Assembly (NCBI GenBank): GCA_032173965.1
Contig: CM063290.1
Coordinates: 6,027,501 to 6,091,500, forward strand
Direction: 5' to 3'
DNA length: 64,000 nucleotides
Source: Sitta carolinensis
Taxonomy: Eukaryota > Chordata > Aves > Passeriformes > Sittidae
The notes beneath the pieces are model-generated. The model saw nothing but the letters and a program-made list of their open reading frames with translations, made no database searches and was not told where the DNA came from. This document shows, one piece after another, positions 11,613 to 22,420 of this stretch. Positions within the stretch are counted from its first letter, which is position 1. Every line of letters starts with the position of its first letter. The translations under genes were made by a program, and so were the position numbers.

Positions 11613-14600
11613 AAGCTTATATAAATATATATGTGACCAGGGTGACCTTCCTGTGCCATCCAGCAATTAAATTTGTAAAATGGAAAAATAATATGTAGAA
11701 AAATTAACAGAAAGTCAGAACTAAAGAGTATCAGCATCTCACACCTATACCCTATCATCTCTCACAGCTCAGTGATCTCAGCTGTGTGAACAGCTCTCAT
11801 AAAGTTACCATTCTTAAAACAGAATTATTTTAGATGATTTTTTTATATGTTGCTTTTAAATGCAAAATTAGAATTTATTGATAAAGCAACAAAAAAGGCA
11901 TTTACTAAGAAAAATATTTTTGTTAAAAAATGCAGACTATAATTTCATTCCAGACTCTGCCTCTTTAAAGATCTAAGTGGTATATGCAAGTCTTTGTTGT
12001 GTGATGCAGTGGTTACCATGGTAATTTATATTTTTTTTTTTTTTTAAGTTTAGTGAAGACAGTGCAGTCAAAAACATAAATAGCCTGAGCCCCTGGCAGG
12101 GTAAATTGTACAATGGCATTCTAGAATAAATTTACATGGCTTTTTTTTTTTTTTTTTTTTCTGAAAGCATATATTAGAAACTAATAATTGTTTGTGAAGA
12201 AAAATACCTCATTTTTCTTAAGACTGCAATTATATTTGATTATAATTTTTAACTGTACCTTCTCCAGGGTGAGACTAAATTCTATAGCCCTTCATTTGCC
12301 CATTATCTATGGTTCCTAAAGGATAGTGATCCAAGCTGGTAGATGTGGGAGAGTTTCCTGGATTCCTACCTGGTTAAAAGGGTCTTAAGTTTTGCAGGAC
12401 CACCAACAGAGAGATTTATATTTGCCAGCAAAACCAAAAATGTATCCTGGAATAACTAATTGAGTTGCAGACCTGGGGAGTACCATTGCAGAGGACCTGT
12501 CCAAAACTACAGGCAATGTAATATCGTTCCTCCAGCATGGGAGAAACATGCAATCAGGAAAGACTCCAAGAACAGGGCAGACTGATGAAATGCATCACCT
12601 GTGTGCTCCCCCCTCCTCCAGTCCTTTGCAGGTCACAGACATCCAGGGCCAGACACAGTTTCAGCAATCTCAGAGGATTCATTTTCCATGACTTTGTCCT
12701 TGAAGTCCAGTGACCTTTTGCTTTCCACAGCATCCTGGGGCAAAATGTCAGAGTTAAGATACTGAACTGAGTGGTACCAACAGCAGCCATCGCTGCATTT
12801 TATAAATATAATGCTGCTTTCATGCAAGGCTAAATATGTAATTTTGCTAATGATTCTGTGCCCAGAAGTAATGTGTGATATATGGTTAAAGATAGTTTTA
12901 AAATGCCTGAGCAAGATGAACAGAGGGGGTTAGTGAAAGGGCATTTTTAGTCCTGTGGTATTTGCAGCTACTTCTCCAGGGTAGCAGCTATGACACCTCA
13001 CCAGCTCACTTCTGGAGGAATTTGGAAAGATACTTCTCAACAAAACTGAAAAGCTGGAGCTGCTCTTTCTCCAGTACTCCTGCTTTGTCTTGGGCAGAGA
13101 TTCCTACTTGGAATTTTGCAGTGAAAGAGTACTGCATCGTGTCCTGGTTTGCCTTCTACTGGGCAAACATATGGCTTCCCCACAATGATTTTAAACTCAT
13201 TAGGAGGAATTGGCAAAGCAACAGATGTTTAACTAGCCAACAAAAGTCATATTCCTGGAGGAATTTCTAATAATTATATCACACGGAGTCCTTCACATAT
13301 CTTTTCACCCAGTACGAATTAGTGTAGCTCTGTTGATAAAAGGAAATGGTGCCAGTTAGAACCACTTGAAAATGGAACCTTTCAAATTCACAATAGGGCT
13401 TGTCTATTAAACAATTTGAAAGAGTTCTTTTAATACTAAGTAGCTGAATTTCTGTGCAAGCCACGTGAAATACTGGAATACAGGATTTTTTTTTTTTTTT
13501 TTGTCTTCATAGAATCTTTACCCCTTATGGGTATGAAAGAGAATTTTTTTAGGAAATGGGCCAGCAAAGGAAAACTGCCTATCCCTTATTTTATGAGTAG
13601 AATAACACATTCCTACCAACTGTCCTTACTAATTTGTAAACAGCTATGTTCCTAGGTTGTTCCGGTCATTCAAATTTATGATCAGAATAAAATTACTCTC
13701 AATAGTGATAAAAAAATGCCACTTCTCTAAAACTTCATATTGAATGATAAGCATACACTGGACCATAATTTTATCTTTCTCTTTTTCCTACGCTGCTTCA
13801 GGTTTTAATTTTTTTTTTTTTAATATCACCATTTTAATTAAGCTTTAATCTTCACAGCACTAAACTAAATTAAAAGGATCTTTATAATGTTGCTTTGGTA
13901 ACTAACAGAAGGAGTAAAATTACCTTATCTGTTTGTTCACCATGTTGCTGCTGTAAACATCCCAGTCACCTTATTTAATTTGCTCATTTTCACTAGGAAA
14001 AAAAAAAGAAAAAGGCATGTGACACTGAAAACAGTTATCACTGCTGGAACATCCTCAGCGGATCTCACTGTGGTTGTCATGGACAAACATGGAGCTGGGA
14101 ACTCTTTGCTCCAAGAGATTAAATACGAGCTAATTAGGCAAGACACAAAGCAGGCAGAGACAAGTGAAAGCAGCAGTCCCCATCACAGAAATTCCCACCT
14201 CCTTGCCTTTCTGTCTGGTCCCCTTTATTTCCTTCAACAATCTGCAACACATTAAAAGTTGAACATAAACTTCTTATGATTTTCCCATGGTTTCCTGCAG
14301 ATAATTAGTGACAAAGCTACAGAACACACCTGCCATGCACCTGCCACGTCATTGTCCCATTTTATATCTTTCTAAAATACCAAACAACAAACTGAGTTGT
14401 CTAAGACTATCAGCTAAACACAATCCTACATCACAGCACTCTAACAGAAACATGCTGAAGGCATGAAAGCACAGTCAACCTTGAAATGCCTTTACAACTT
14501 GAATTGTGGAATAGGTAAGAGAAAGGGGAAGAAATTTGTTAGACCTTTCTTTAAAGCTGAGATATCACAGATCAAAACAAGAGCAAGTTCTTGCTATCAT

Positions 14601-15055
14601 CTAACAGAAAAAACAATACTTCTTAAGATCACTTTAAAAAAATACTTTTATATGATTTCAGAGTTCTACATGCCTGTTTCTCTTCTTGAACCTTTCTCTG
14701 ATTGGTTCACCCTCAGTAGGGGACTGATGATCATTTTCATTCAAACAACCCCACAGACACTGGCTACAGTGGCCTGAAAATGCAGTTTAACCTGAGCTTT
14801 GGGAACCCTCTAGACTGAGGGTGAGTGAAGAGCTTTCCCAAAAGGCAGAGCCCATGTGTGTATCAGCACCACCCAAAGACACAGCAGGATCTCTCACACC
14901 TGTGCAGAAGAGCCTTCTGACCCCAGGAAATAAACCAGCACCAATGCAAAGGCTTTTTAATTACAGATCTTTCCTCCAATACTCTTGCTATGAATTGTAC
15001 TTCTCAATTTGGCAAGTTTTTAGGGAGACTTAATTATTTACAAAGGAATACAAGT
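11613..15055. other. AT-rich non-coding stretch with poly-T runs
   Basis: Long T runs occur at 12031-12045 (15), 12141-12160 (20), 13486-13502 (17) and 13809-13821 (13). They lack adjacent retroelement bodies, so I cannot call them retrotransposon tails. Open frames do not exceed about 104 codons. A donor-like AATAG|GTAAGAG sits at about 14515 and GAGG|GTGAGTGA at 14821. Both have only moderate upstream acceptors. Confidence 0.55.
12141..12160. repeat. Poly-T run of 20
   Basis: Twenty consecutive T follow TTTACATGGC and precede CTGAAAGC. No recognisable retroelement adjoins it on either strand. Confidence 0.95.
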
Positions 15056-15235
15056 GAGCCCCTGGCACAGGGTGCCCTGAGAAGCTGTGGCTGCCCCTGG
15101 ACCCCTGGAAGTGCCCAGGGCCAGGCAGGACAGTGCTTGGAGCAACCTGGGACAGTGGAAGTTGTCCCTGCTTCAGCTGGAACTGAATGATCCCTAAGGT
15201 CCCTTTTACCCCAAACCATTCCATGGCTCTTTGAA
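15056..15235 (+). mobile_element. CR1 LINE 3' end, 5'-truncated, about 180 bp
   Basis: The segment follows the avian CR1 3' UTR in order: GAGAAGCTGTGGCTGCCCC, CCTGGAAGTGCCC, TTGGAGCAACCTGG, a GTGGAAGTTGTCCCTGC block, GATCCCTAAGGTCCCTTTTA and CCCAAACCATTCCATGG. Only the terminal part is present, which is the usual outcome of incomplete target-primed reverse transcription. There is no coding capacity. The 3' end is the short CCATTCCATGG-like terminus rather than a poly-A tail, as expected for CR1. Family assignment is firm. The subfamily cannot be set by eye. Confidence 0.92.
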
Positions 15236-17515
15236 TATGGAAAAACCCTGTGACTACGCAGCTGACTCCCAGCAGTTTTGGCAGTCCCATAGACAGACTG
15301 ACTCCAGAGCTATTTTCCCCTTCAATTTGGCTGTCCACATGCATTTTCCAGAGTTTTCAGTGAAGCACTTAGAGCCTCAAGTCCATCATCATCATTAGCA
15401 GCAAGGTCAAGTGTTGAAAGTTTAGTTGGTTTGGGTTTTTAAAAAAGAAATTCATGTAGCAGAAAGGGTTTAACAGGTGCAGCACTCTACAACAAAGCTG
15501 TCCTACAGCTCTGATTGCAACCTGGTTTGTATTTTCAACTTATTTTCAATTTTCAGCTAAATAAACACAAAACATGAAAGCCACTAAAACTAAGGCAGAT
15601 AATAAAGTGCTGTCAAGCTGTGATAAAGTCAGTCTTCACCAAAGATCCATCTTCTCCCACTGAGAGATCCTAAATTTGAGGCTGAACTAAGAATGACAGA
15701 ACAGGCAGCACTGAAAAACAAAAGTTTTCACTTGGTAAGATTTCTTTGTTCTCTGATTTTGATGGACAACAAAATGCTTGAAAGTTACAACTAATTTAGA
15801 AACATGAGAAAATGACAAAAAATAGAAGGTATCAAATAAAAAAAAAACTAAGAACTGTCAACCACTGAATATATAAGGAGGACAAAAATGACATTTTATT
15901 TTGCATCACCTTTTCTATGTCCTGGAAAAGCCTTTTTTCTCAAGTCACGTGTGTTAAACATCTTTGGTCTTTATTCAATAATCCATAGAAAAACATATTC
16001 TTAAAGTAAGATTAAATTAGGTCTTATAGCAATTAAATATGACTAACTATGAAATAGAAGTTCTATCATTTGATATTCACTGAGAGAACTTTTCCCCAGA
16101 GTATTTTACCCAACACATCTTCCTTAGAATCATGTAAACAGATGAGCTGTATTGATCTCACTAAGAACAGCCTGAACCCTTTTCTTATATAATGCCTTTT
16201 TTTCCCCCAAGAATATTTGAATGTAAGGAATATTTAAGTAGCACTTAAGAAAAATAAAATTGCTTTGTTCAACACACTAAATATTTCAAAAAACTACCTG
16301 TGTCTGCAATCATGCCACTGGCTGTTTGCTGATTGCTAATCCTTGCCATCATTTTCATCACATAGGAAACAAGAAATACCCCTGTAAATACTGTAAAGAT
16401 GATCTCAATGCATCAGGGTAAAGGAGCTGCCAGAAATCAGTCAGATCAGTGCTGGGTGCAGTCAAGCTTCTTGTGTACACTTAACATATGTAATTATTTA
16501 GAAACCTCGGGGTGCTTCCATGTCTCCCTGCTATTGCTCCTATTGTGTAAACAGAAAATGAAACCCTCCCTGAGCAGGGACCAGGGTGCAGGCTTAGGGC
16601 AATATGTTACCACACCAGCAATGTGCTTTCCACAGGGAATCTAAGGAGCATTTCCTAGGTTTTAAAATAATCCAAGAATTGAAAGAGCAACTGTGGCCAC
16701 AGCTGGGTTCCACCTGTTTGCCTCTCTGACAGATGTTCAGGGCTCTCGAACTCCTCAGTTAAACAGCAGCTGTACCTGAGTCGGGGAACAGACCACATTT
16801 ATTGCCAGGCTGCAGGAACTGCCTGCCCTGTCAGCCTGCTTGTTGGAGCAATGTGCCTCAGAGAGCCCCCTGGACAGGAGACCCCCTCCCCAGAGCCCCC
16901 CGTCAGAGCAGACGCACATCCACTGCTCCCAGCAGAGATTCCTCCTGCTCTCCCTGACTCAGGAGCAGAGAAACACATTTATCCGTGCCAGCCACAGCCT
17001 GGCATGTGCTCACTCTCTGGCAGAGCTGAATTACAGGCTCTGTGCTCAGTAGGAGTTACTCATCCTCACTCTCATCATCAGGTGCATGCAATGGATTGGA
17101 TCAGGAATCAAATCTAGCTGAAAAATGACCAGCAGACAAGTCCTCAGCATGCTGAATTTAAGCAGGATTCTCTCCCCACGCTGTTCACCATCTGAACAGA
17201 AGGGACAGCACAGGCTAAAAGCAGCTGAAAAGCCAAGCAACTAAATGTTTAAGTACTGCCTCAGCTAAAGTAGCTCTCCAAATATTTCTTCTTGTAGCAC
17301 ACTCCCAATAATTAGAGTTGCCCAGAAAAGCCAGAAAAGTGACACTGGCATAGGTCTTGTATGCAGAAGATTATGTCTTCTGTAATATACAGTAGAAATC
17401 TGCAGAATTTACTTGGGTTTTAAAAATAGAAATGTATAGGAAAAAAATGAGATTTCATATTAATGTTTGACAGCTAGTCTATGCAGGGACAGGATTTCTT
17501 TTTAATGAATGCCAC

Positions 17516-17519
<4 letters not shown>
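15236..17519. other. Non-coding stretch, no gene recognised
   Basis: AT-rich sequence with one GC-richer patch at about 16690-17050 where two overlapping frames (70 and 88 codons) are open. Neither has a recognisable domain. No repeat family and no structured RNA is seen. Confidence 0.55.

Positions 17520-17549
<30 letters not shown>
17520..17549. repeat. (TA)15 microsatellite
   Basis: A 30-bp uninterrupted alternating TA tract follows GCCACTTTT and continues after one A duplication into AATATATATTC. It is likely length-polymorphic and cruciform-prone. Confidence 0.95.
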
Positions 17550-17556
<7 letters not shown>

Positions 17557-20229
17557 TTCTCCTTAAACTTGCAAAGCAGTATTTATTAAATACAATGAGC
17601 ACTATTTATTGCTTTATCCCTAATGTTCATCTTGTATATCTGATTATTTCTTTTTCAATAATAGCAGAAAATTTCTTTGTCAATTATATTGCTTTTCCTG
17701 TGCTGAAATATTAGAGACTAAAAGGCAAATTCAAGAGAATCCTATTCCAAAGATAGACTGCAGACTGGTTTATAACTAACTCTTTTAGACCATGACCAGT
17801 AAAAACATTCTCTAAAAGAAATTAGGTGTTAGTCTGAACAATTTTTGGCTATTTGAAATCTGTTCTGCTTTTGCTGCATATTCATAATCACATCATTTGC
17901 GCTTCTGTGAGCTTACTCCCCATTTTCTTCTTCTACAATTTCCTTTGTAACTGATATTAGTTTATATTTAGCTTTGGTAAAGTCCCTCAACACCATGTTT
18001 CCACAATCTCTCTCCTTGCAGCTGCTGTATTGCTGGGGAGGCACTATTAGAAACTCAACCATAACAGTTCAGTCTCCTCAGTCTCAGACAACTGCTCCAT
18101 GGATGTGATACTTTGCTGAGAAAATTATAATGTGATTTTCTTGGGAAATAGATTTCTTCCTTGAGGTAATTGTCAGGAATGTAAGATGGTCAAAGAGCTC
18201 TCACTTATATTTAAATAGGCTCCAGGCAGATTATTTTGTTATTGCTGCAGTTATTGTTTTTGCAGTAAAGATGGAACCATCTGTTCCTTTGAAGAGGTGC
18301 CAAATCAGTTGAAAATAATTCATTCAGGTATTCAGTGAACCACAAGAGCTGATGGTTTAAGGATTCTGGAAGATTTCAACAGGGAACACCAAATGTACTT
18401 GGCCCAGTTTGGATTAGATTTTATTTAAACAGTGGGCTCTGGGTAGTTCAGGAAAGCAAAAATTGGACACAAGAGAGTTCCTCTCTTCCTGTCCATCTCC
18501 TTTCCATATAAACCTGCTTTAATAAGAGTCAACAACTACATATCATGTGAATATGGCCAGCTCCCACTGTGCAAAGGGTAATTATAAATTATGGCCACAA
18601 CTCTGGTGTAGTTCTGCATATCAGAAATCAGCTGAATGGCCAGGACACGTCTGGTTTTTAGTTGGTTTATGTCCCCAGTTTGTGCTCCTGTGGGACAGCT
18701 CTGCCCTGCTGGCCATGTCTGGAGTGAATATCATAGCAAATATCTCACAGCAGGGCAGGACAGCATGTGCAGCATGAGCAGAGAAGGGGAGGGAAGGGCT
18801 ATCCAAGACCAATCTGTGAGTCTGGGCAAGATGATGACTTGCTTGACAGGTCTCTGATAACTCAAACCAGCAGCAAATGAAAATAAAATATTCCAAGGAC
18901 CTCCTGAGCCCTTAACCATCCTTATTTGCAATGGTTTTCTGATGAAACAACTGGCAAGTTAATATTAGCTGGTGTCTGAGAGGATAATTTCTGAAGCATT
19001 TTCTACTATGGGTTTTATAATGATGAAGAATTGTCTGCACGAATTTATAACTGAGTGGGTTAATTAAACATTACCCTTGGGCATCTAAACATTGAAGAAT
19101 GTGTCTCTATTCTGAAAGGAACACTTAATCCTCCTCAGCCTGATGCATTCCCTGTATTATTTACTAATAAAGTTTAGCTTATTTATTGCTTGAATTATTT
19201 ATTATAATCATTGTGGAAAGAAAAAAAAAAGCAGTAGCTTAATAAGGTTTAGTTTTCTCACTTTTCAAACTCATTGGGATGCTAAATTTTAAATAATGAA
19301 AATCCTATGTTGGAGCCCTCTTTTTTCCTGTAAAATATTGGAAACAACTGAACACAAACATGACTCATATTAAGCATTGTTTAAAGAAATTATGAATAAA
19401 AGACGTAATATATTAAACCACTGTGTAACACCTTCCAAAGCTGTGACAATTGAACATTCATTACAATCTTGTTAAACAGCTATTCTACAGTAGTTCTAGC
19501 ATCACAATGAAGGACCTTAATTAGGTGATGTTTCTTTCATCCTTTATTTATTAGGTTTTTGAGCCAAAATAATAATAAAAAAAGATTTGCAGCTGTAATA
19601 AAGTACCACCATTGCCATATTTCTTTCATATATTAGTAATTTGTCAGTTAATATGAACCTGCACTTTCTGTATTTTGCTTATGATAGATGTGCCAAACAC
19701 AACAACAGAGAGCAAATCAAAATATTTACAACATACTATAATTTCCTTTGCAGCCTAATGTCATAATTAAGAAACAGTTAAGTTTATGAATCAGCTTTGC
19801 ACATTTTCAAGTCGTGGATGTGTGTCTGACAGAAGTGACAATCTTCTTAAGAGCTTTATCATTCACAGTGTTGAAATACTATACTCCCCAAAAAAATATT
19901 TCATGTATTTTTGCAATGCAATGAGGTTATTTTGAGGGTTCCTTTGTCTCATGACTTTGTAGAGACAAATAACTTTTTGTCCTGGGTAGGAAACAGCTTT
20001 AAATCTATATCAAACAACTAAATTCTCACTTCACACACTGATTCATCAGATATTGAAGATAAAGCCTGTCCCTGATCGAGGACACACTGTTATTCTCTCT
20101 GCACTTTAAACAATTCCTTTTTAATTTAAAAAAAAAATCTCAAGCTGTCTCTAGATATATTCTTACTTTATCTGGTTATCTCTAAATAGACAGATTTGGG
20201 TTTGTAGTGTGTGAAATAATCCTGTCAGC
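17550..20229. other. AT-rich non-coding stretch
   Basis: No open frame exceeds about 91 codons. From about 19100 to 19900 the sequence is very AT-rich with many TAAT cores, for example around AGTAATTTGTCAGTTAATATG. This is compatible with either neutral drift or conserved regulatory DNA. Nothing decisive can be read. Confidence 0.55.
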
Positions 20230-20610
20230 TACAGATTGGCAGGAGGGAGGCATCAGGAAGGCAGGAGGGATTCAACAGATCCCACTGTGCCGTGGGAGGC
20301 ACTGCCAGGAGCCAGGAGCTCCCATGGAGAGCTGCTTTGGCCACACTTCCCTGGGGTTTAGCAGTGCTTTCCTTCCCCAGCTAGGGCACCAGCATGTCCC
20401 TCTCTCAGCTGGCCTCTCTGCGCTGAACACCCTCCTCTTTTCATTGTGGCACTGCTCTTCCTCTGGCAGGAGACCTCCTGCTCACCCAAGACACCAATTG
20501 CTCAGCACAGGAGGTAAAAGGAAAAAAGAGAAATGGGGCTTAGCATGCTAATCTTGAGACAAGCCAAGATGCCCACGGGATGATAGCAAGGATGCTGCAC
20601 ACAGTGGGTA
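20230..20610. other. GC-rich patch with a plus-strand exon-like signal
   Basis: Within this patch, a long pyrimidine-rich tract ending CTTCCTCTGGCAG (AG at 20468-20469) forms a strong acceptor. Two donor-like sites follow: GAG|GTAAAA (GT at 20514) and AGTGG|GTAAGG (GT at 20608). The larger interval, 20470-20607, is 138 nt and has stops in all three frames, so any transcript exon here would be non-coding. The acceptor is better than either donor. A pseudoexon is the default reading. Confidence 0.2.
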
Positions 20611-21810
20611 AGGTTCCTGCAGCTGTAAAATGAAGTTAAATAACCTGGCCAGCACAAGAGCTCAGTTCATGCAGAAAAGTGCCTGTATCAATACAGAATT
20701 TGTCACTATTTTAGGACTGGTGGCTTTGGAAAGTACTGGTTGGTTGGCAGCAAATTTCTGCAACTTTTCAATATTCTTGTGACAGGAGGCTATCTGCAAA
20801 AAATATGTAATTTCCTGCCTCATATCAAAAGAATAAAGAGAAGATGAGTGATGTATATTTTATGTATAAAGAGAGTCTGTCCTCAAATATGGAACTTCTC
20901 TCTGGCCTAAAATCAGGGGAAGAATGGATATCACCATTACTGAGGTTATGATCCCTGAGCAATCCTACAAAAAGAACACACTCGAAGGTGTTTATATAAC
21001 CAGCCCTGACTGAACACTATTCAAACTGCTTTGATGGCATAGGGCTTCTTTATAAACAGTCCAAGCCTTCTGCATTGCAGCTATGACTGAGGGGTTGTGA
21101 TGTTTTGACTTAAAATTCTGTACATCATTATGAGCCTCTTAATAGCAGATGGATTCCATTCTGAACCACATCAAATTCCAGTTACATAAGGTTGTCAGTA
21201 CAATAATTTTCTAGCTGGATGTAGCATGCAATTGGCCAGAATCAGACAGTTAACGGGCATTTAGTTTCAGTTTAAATACCTAAGAAAATAAATGCTTTAA
21301 TCAGGCAGCTCTCACTAATGAAAACCAGTGATCCCTTCTGAGCTGTAGTATTTATCCTGCATTCCTGTACTCCAGAAGCACTGAATGCCTACATCTTTAT
21401 GTGTATTAATTGGACTCCTCTATTCATAGTAATGCAATGAAAATATGCACACACGAGGCATGAGAGCTTTTTAACTGAATGGATAAATGTGCCACAGGGA
21501 AGAAGTTCATCTTGTAATTTGTGACAGTCGCACTTACACAAAACTCCAGCAGTTCTGGAGTAGCAATGAGACCAATCACAACTGATAAAATAATTCTGCT
21601 TGTAGAGTACAAGCAAATACTCAAAGCAGAAATCTAATCAGCCTTTCTTGGTAAATGCATTCCCTTCACATGCCTTGGAAGGTCTTAAAACAAGGTGGTT
21701 GAAAATCCATGCCTGGGAGAAGGGGTTCCCAGGGAAAACTTTTGAGCAATGGAGAACGTCTACAGAAAGGGTGCAGCAAGACGTTCAGCAGCAATAGAGG
21801 AGGCAGAGGC
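20611..21810. other. Non-coding stretch, no gene recognised
   Basis: AT-rich sequence with no open frame above about 85 codons, no recognisable repeat family and no microsatellite longer than a few units. Confidence 0.6.
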
Positions 21811-21890
21811 ATGCTGCAGAGCCCACACGGGTTGAGGAGGATGCTGCAGAGCCCACACGGGTTGAAGAGGAGGATGCTGCAGAGCCGTGT
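21811..21890 (+). repeat. 30/33-bp minisatellite, 2.5 copies
   Basis: Unit 1 (21811-21840) and unit 2 (21841-21873) share ATGCTGCAGAGCCCACACGG followed by GTTGA. Unit 2 carries an extra AGG triplet. A partial third unit begins at 21874 with ATGCTGCAGAGCCG. The unit lengths are multiples of 3. A plus-strand frame (21709-22065) therefore reads through as a repeated MLQSPHGL peptide, but there is no other sign of coding function. Confidence 0.88.
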
Positions 21891-21965
21891 GCCGCAGGAA
21901 CGCTCGGGAAAGGCGCGCACGGAGGGAGCAGCGCTGCTCTCCCAAAGAACACTCGGGTTGATGAA
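21811..21965. promoter_or_regulatory. Short CpG-dense island
   Basis: I count about 11 CpG dinucleotides in roughly 155 bp, including AACGCTCGG and GGCGCGCACGG. Most of the window has long CpG-free runs. The block includes the minisatellite and a 14-bp palindrome GAGCAGCGCTGCTC at 21926-21939. CpG retention suggests either an unmethylated regulatory element or promoter, or a recent GC-rich tandem expansion. No TATA box, exon or donor site clearly follows on either strand, so promoter status is inference only. Confidence 0.35.
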
Positions 21966-22139
21966 GCCTTGCTGGAAACGAGAGATAAAACAGAAGGAGA
22001 AAATAATCTTATGTGCTTTAATTTCTTACTATTTTCTCTTTTTGCCAGAAGCTGAATCAGTGTAATAGCAAGCTTTTCTTTTCTGTTTCTAGAGCAAAAC
22101 GCTGACTGCCAAAACATTGGGGTTTAGCCTTTCTGAAGC

Positions 22140-22420
22140 TGCTTTCCCGCTTTCTAAAACACCTCCGAAATCTTTCCTTTTGCTGTCGGTCACCTGTTTT
22201 GCGTCGACCTCTATGTTTCACAACTGCAATTTAAAAAATATTATTTAATTAACGTCCTTCGTTTGTATTCACAGTAACTCCCATTTGTATGCATACAACT
22301 CACTCAGTCTGTGGTCTATAGCTGGCAAATAGCACCACTTAACAGCTGTTAAATAGGGTAATCACCTGTTGTTATCCACAGGTAGCTTTAATTCAAATGC
22401 TAATTGCTCTCAGTGCTCTA
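22140..22420. promoter_or_regulatory. Candidate conserved regulatory element
   Basis: This block combines retained CpGs (TTTTGCGTCGACC, AACGTCCTTCG) with dense regulatory motifs. They are an AATTAA homeodomain core, a TGTGGT RUNX-type core, a perfect 14-bp palindrome TTAACAGCTGTTAA centred on an E-box (22339-22352), a CACCTG E-box and a GCTAATTG homeodomain core. Such clustering in otherwise ordinary DNA is typical of vertebrate non-coding enhancers, but motif matches are weak evidence without conservation data. Confidence 0.25.
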
